This document shows, in pieces, positions 61,729 through 64,000 of a stretch of 64,000 nucleotides of DNA. The translations under genes and the position numbers were made by a program. This stretch comes from Azomonas macrocytogenes (lineage in GTDB: Bacteria > Pseudomonadota > Gammaproteobacteria > Pseudomonadales > Pseudomonadaceae): assembly GCF_014191985.1 (NCBI RefSeq), contig NZ_JACHXI010000017.1:1-64000 (forward strand). Reading direction: 5' to 3'. Positions within the stretch are counted from its first letter, which is position 1. Each line of letters opens with the position of its first letter. The notes under the pieces were generated by a model. It saw only the letters and a program-made list of their open reading frames with translations. It searched no databases and was not told the DNA's origin.

Positions 61729-64000
61729 TTAGGCTTCAACAGCGCTCCATTGTTTGGCGAGCCGTTTATCCGATACTGCCATCTTCGTCCCTAATTGCTG
61801 CGCAAACAGCGATACCCGATATTCCTCCAGCATCCAGCGATACAGCAACAGATTGCCGTCGCGCTTGCCTTCCTGTGCATGCTTGGTGGCACGCGCCTGG
61901 TATTGCTCCTGGTAACCGGCCAATTCGCCGGTCCAGACGCGATCGCGCTGGATTTGCGCGCCGACTTTGTCCAGGCGTTGCTCGATGGCCTTGAGATAAC
62001 GCGGGTATTCCCTGAGCCATTCGAGCGGGGTGTCACGGACAAAACCAGGGTAAATCAGCTGAGCGAGTTGCTGCTTGATATCATTGAGCGCCATGGCCTG
62101 GGCCAGATCGATGCGCCCCTTGAAGCGTTTTTGCAAATCGTGCCAACGCTTGAGAATCTCCAGCACCAGTTTGGCCAGTTGGTCGGCCTGCGGCTTCCAA
62201 TCGCTGCATTTTTTCTCGGCCAGGGTAGCCAGTGCGGCACCGTCACGAGGTAACGGCGCTTCGCCGTCGAGAACAGCGCTATCGAGGCTGGCGAGTTGAA
62301 TATCTTCAACCAGCGCATCCACCTTGCCCAGCTCGCGATAGAGCAGGCCAAGTTCGGTCAGACCGGAGAGTTTGCCGCGCATGGCTTTGGTCGGCTCGAC
62401 CAGTTGCTGTAGCAGCAGACGTTGCAGGGCACGGCGGTGCTGAAATTCAGCTTCGGCCTGGGTGGAAAAGCGGCCTTCCTTGACGGTGCCGCCTTCCTCC
62501 ACCAACGCAGGATAAATCGTCATGGCCAGACCGGCGATTTTCTGCTGAGCCTTTTCTGCCACCGGAGCGAACGCCGTGGCTGCCACCGGCCGGCTTTCGG
62601 CCTTTTGTTGCGCGATGGCCAGCGCAGCCTGGCTTTCCTTGGCGAATTGAGCAGTGAGTGCGGCCAGATCGCGGCCTTCACCCAGGTGCTTACCGTTGGC
62701 GTCGATGACGTTGAGATTCATCTTCAGGTGATTTTCCAGCTGCGCGGCGGCTTCGCTCCAAGCCTCTTCCGGAACACGAACACCGGTCATACGCTGTAGT
62801 TCGCGGCCAAGTGCATCGGGCAACGCACCTTCACCGAAAACAATCTTGGCCAACGCTGCGTTGACAAAATCCGGCACTGGCACAAAGTTTTTGCGGATCG
62901 CCTTGGGCAAGTTGCGCACCAGCGCCACAGCCCTGGCTTCGAGCAAACCGGGCACCAGCCAGTCCAGTCGTTCGGCCGGCAGTTGCGGCAACAACGGCGC
63001 TGGGACGCGAACGGTCACGCCATCACGCGGATGGTTGGGTTCGAAGTGGTAATCCAATGGCAACTGCAGCTCGCCCAGGCGCAGAGTATCCGGATAGTGC
63101 GCAGCGGTAACCTCGCTGGCCTCGCGAGCCAGCACGTCTTCCTCGCGCATGATCAGTAGCTGCGGGTCCTTCGCGCTTTCACGGCGATACCAGTTATCGA
63201 AACTGGCGGTCTGGTAAATATCTGCCGGCACCCGGGCATCGTAGTAGGCGAACAGGGTTTCCTCGTCGGCCAGGATGTCACGGCGGCGCGCCTTGGCTTC
63301 CAGTTCGTCCAGACGTTCCAGCAACTCGCGATTGATCCCCAGGCATTTGGCACGACTGTTGATATCACCACGCACCAACCCTTCGCGGATGAATAACTCA
63401 CGGGCTATAACCGGGTCGTGCGGGCCGTAATGCATTGAACGACGGCCGATGACAATCAGTCCGTACAGCGTGACCTGTTCGAAGGCAACGACCTGGCCAC
63501 GTTTTTTTTCCCAGTGCGGTTCAAGGTAATTTTTCTTCACGAGATGGCCAGCCAGAGGTTCGATCCAGTCCGGATCGATTTTCGCCACCATACGGGCAAA
63601 CAGCTTGGTGGTTTCCACCAACTCGGCGGCCATCACCCAGTTTGGCTTTTTGCGACCGATGACACTGGCCGGATGAATCCAGAAGCGCCGCTGGCGCGCA
63701 CCGTTGTAGTCGCCTTCTTCGGTCTTCTGGCCAATCTGGCTGAGCAATCCGGAAAGAATGGCCTTGTGTACCGCCGCGTACGTGCGGGCACGCTGGAGTG
63801 TTTCTTCAGTTTCAGGAGATTGGCCGGATTTCACACCGAGCGGCTTTTTTTGCGAACGAGATTCAGTGTTCTCGGCAAGCTTCGATGAAAGATCGCTTTG
63901 CGAATCCTCTACTCTACTCTTATTAGTAGTAGACAGTTTGAGCTCACGGCAGACCAGAGCAAGCTGGCGATGAGCATCACGCCATTCACGCAGGCGCAGA
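61729..64000 (-). CDS. hrpA: ATP-dependent RNA helicase HrpA, 3' part only
   Basis: The frame is open to the window edge, so the 5' end with the DEAH helicase core is outside. The visible 756 residues are the helicase C-terminal and DUF3418-type region: 'LREWRDAHRQLALVC', then 'LSQIGQKTEEGDYNGARQRR', 'NFVPVPDFVNAAL', 'HHL'-free linker and the end 'VSLFAQQLGTKMAVSDKRL'. This pattern is specific to the long HrpA. A GTG at 63834 is internal, not the start. HrpA acts in RNA processing and ribosome rescue. Confidence 0.92.
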   Translation of the reverse strand, partial: LRLREWRDAHRQLALVCRELKLSTTNKSRVEDSQSDLSSKLAENTESRSQKKPLGVKSGQSPETEETLQRARTYAAVHKAILSGLLSQIGQKTEEGDYNGARQRRFWIHPASVIGRKKPNWVMAAELVETTKLFARMVAKIDPDWIEPLAGHLVKKNYLEPHWEKKRGQVVAFEQVTLYGLIVIGRRSMHYGPHDPVIARELFIREGLVRGDINSRAKCLGINRELLERLDELEAKARRRDILADEETLFAYYDARVPADIYQTASFDNWYRRESAKDPQLLIMREEDVLAREASEVTAAHYPDTLRLGELQLPLDYHFEPNHPRDGVTVRVPAPLLPQLPAERLDWLVPGLLEARAVALVRNLPKAIRKNFVPVPDFVNAALAKIVFGEGALPDALGRELQRMTGVRVPEEAWSEAAAQLENHLKMNLNVIDANGKHLGEGRDLAALTAQFAKESQAALAIAQQKAESRPVAATAFAPVAEKAQQKIAGLAMTIYPALVEEGGTVKEGRFSTQAEAEFQHRRALQRLLLQQLVEPTKAMRGKLSGLTELGLLYRELGKVDALVEDIQLASLDSAVLDGEAPLPRDGAALATLAEKKCSDWKPQADQLAKLVLEILKRWHDLQKRFKGRIDLAQAMALNDIKQQLAQLIYPGFVRDTPLEWLREYPRYLKAIEQRLDKVGAQIQRDRVWTGELAGYQEQYQARATKHAQEGKRDGNLLLYRWMLEEYRVSLFAQQLGTKMAVSDKRLAKQWSAVEA

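Overview
The window reads as a gammaproteobacterial chromosome of the Pseudomonas lineage. Gene content, gene order and protein sequences all fit: a pyoverdine locus (pvdA, pvdE, pvdQ, pvdG, mbtH, pvdH, pvdL, pvdS), the Pseudomonas-type sdhCDAB-sucAB-lpdG-sucCD operon divergent from gltA, katB-ankB, lolCDE next to a PilZ protein and a phosphodiesterase, and azurin. Base composition looks moderate for Pseudomonas, and several intergenic stretches are very AT-rich. The species cannot be fixed by eye.

Region 1 (1-30.9 kb) is a compact pyoverdine siderophore island. From left to right it holds the 5' part of a peptide-chain NRPS, an MdtC-like RND pump, pvdA, pvdE, an FpvR-type anti-sigma gene, pvdQ, azurin, a mini Fur-like regulator, then the chromophore operon pvdL-pvdH-mbtH-pvdG (reading leftwards) and the sigma factor gene pvdS facing it. 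Four perfect PvdS-type iron-starvation boxes (TAAAT-N16-CGT) and one with a single mismatch lie in front of the partial NRPS, pvdA, pvdE, pvdQ and pvdL. A Fur-box-like site lies in front of pvdS. The implied circuit is: Fur represses pvdS, FpvR holds PvdS, and PvdS drives the biosynthesis, export and maturation genes. PvdL makes the acyl-Glu-D-Tyr-Dab chromophore precursor. PvdH supplies Dab, PvdA makes N5-hydroxyornithine for the peptide arm, PvdE moves the acylated precursor to the periplasm and PvdQ removes the acyl chain. The island contains two transposase fossils, IS3-type near azurin and IS1595-type between pvdS and sucD. The second suggests that the pyoverdine/TCA junction is a rearrangement point.

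Region 2 (30.9-49.1 kb) is core carbon metabolism. Leftwards from a good sigma-70 promoter run sdhC-sdhD-sdhA-sdhB-sucA-sucB-lpdG-sucC-sucD, with strong hairpins in several of the gaps. Divergently come gltA with its own promoter and terminator, a small cysteine-cluster protein, ppnP, tusA, rlmM and acnA.

Region 3 (49.1-64 kb) is mixed housekeeping and stress genes: an MliC-like lipoprotein, ankB-katB (exported catalase and ankyrin partner), a malate:quinone oxidoreductase with a lipoprotein-like signal, leuA with a possible attenuation leader, a GST, the lipoprotein-release transporter lolCDE, a PilZ protein, a glycerophosphodiester phosphodiesterase starting at TTG, and the 3' part of hrpA, which runs off the window. 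No tRNA, rRNA, CRISPR array or phage was recognised.
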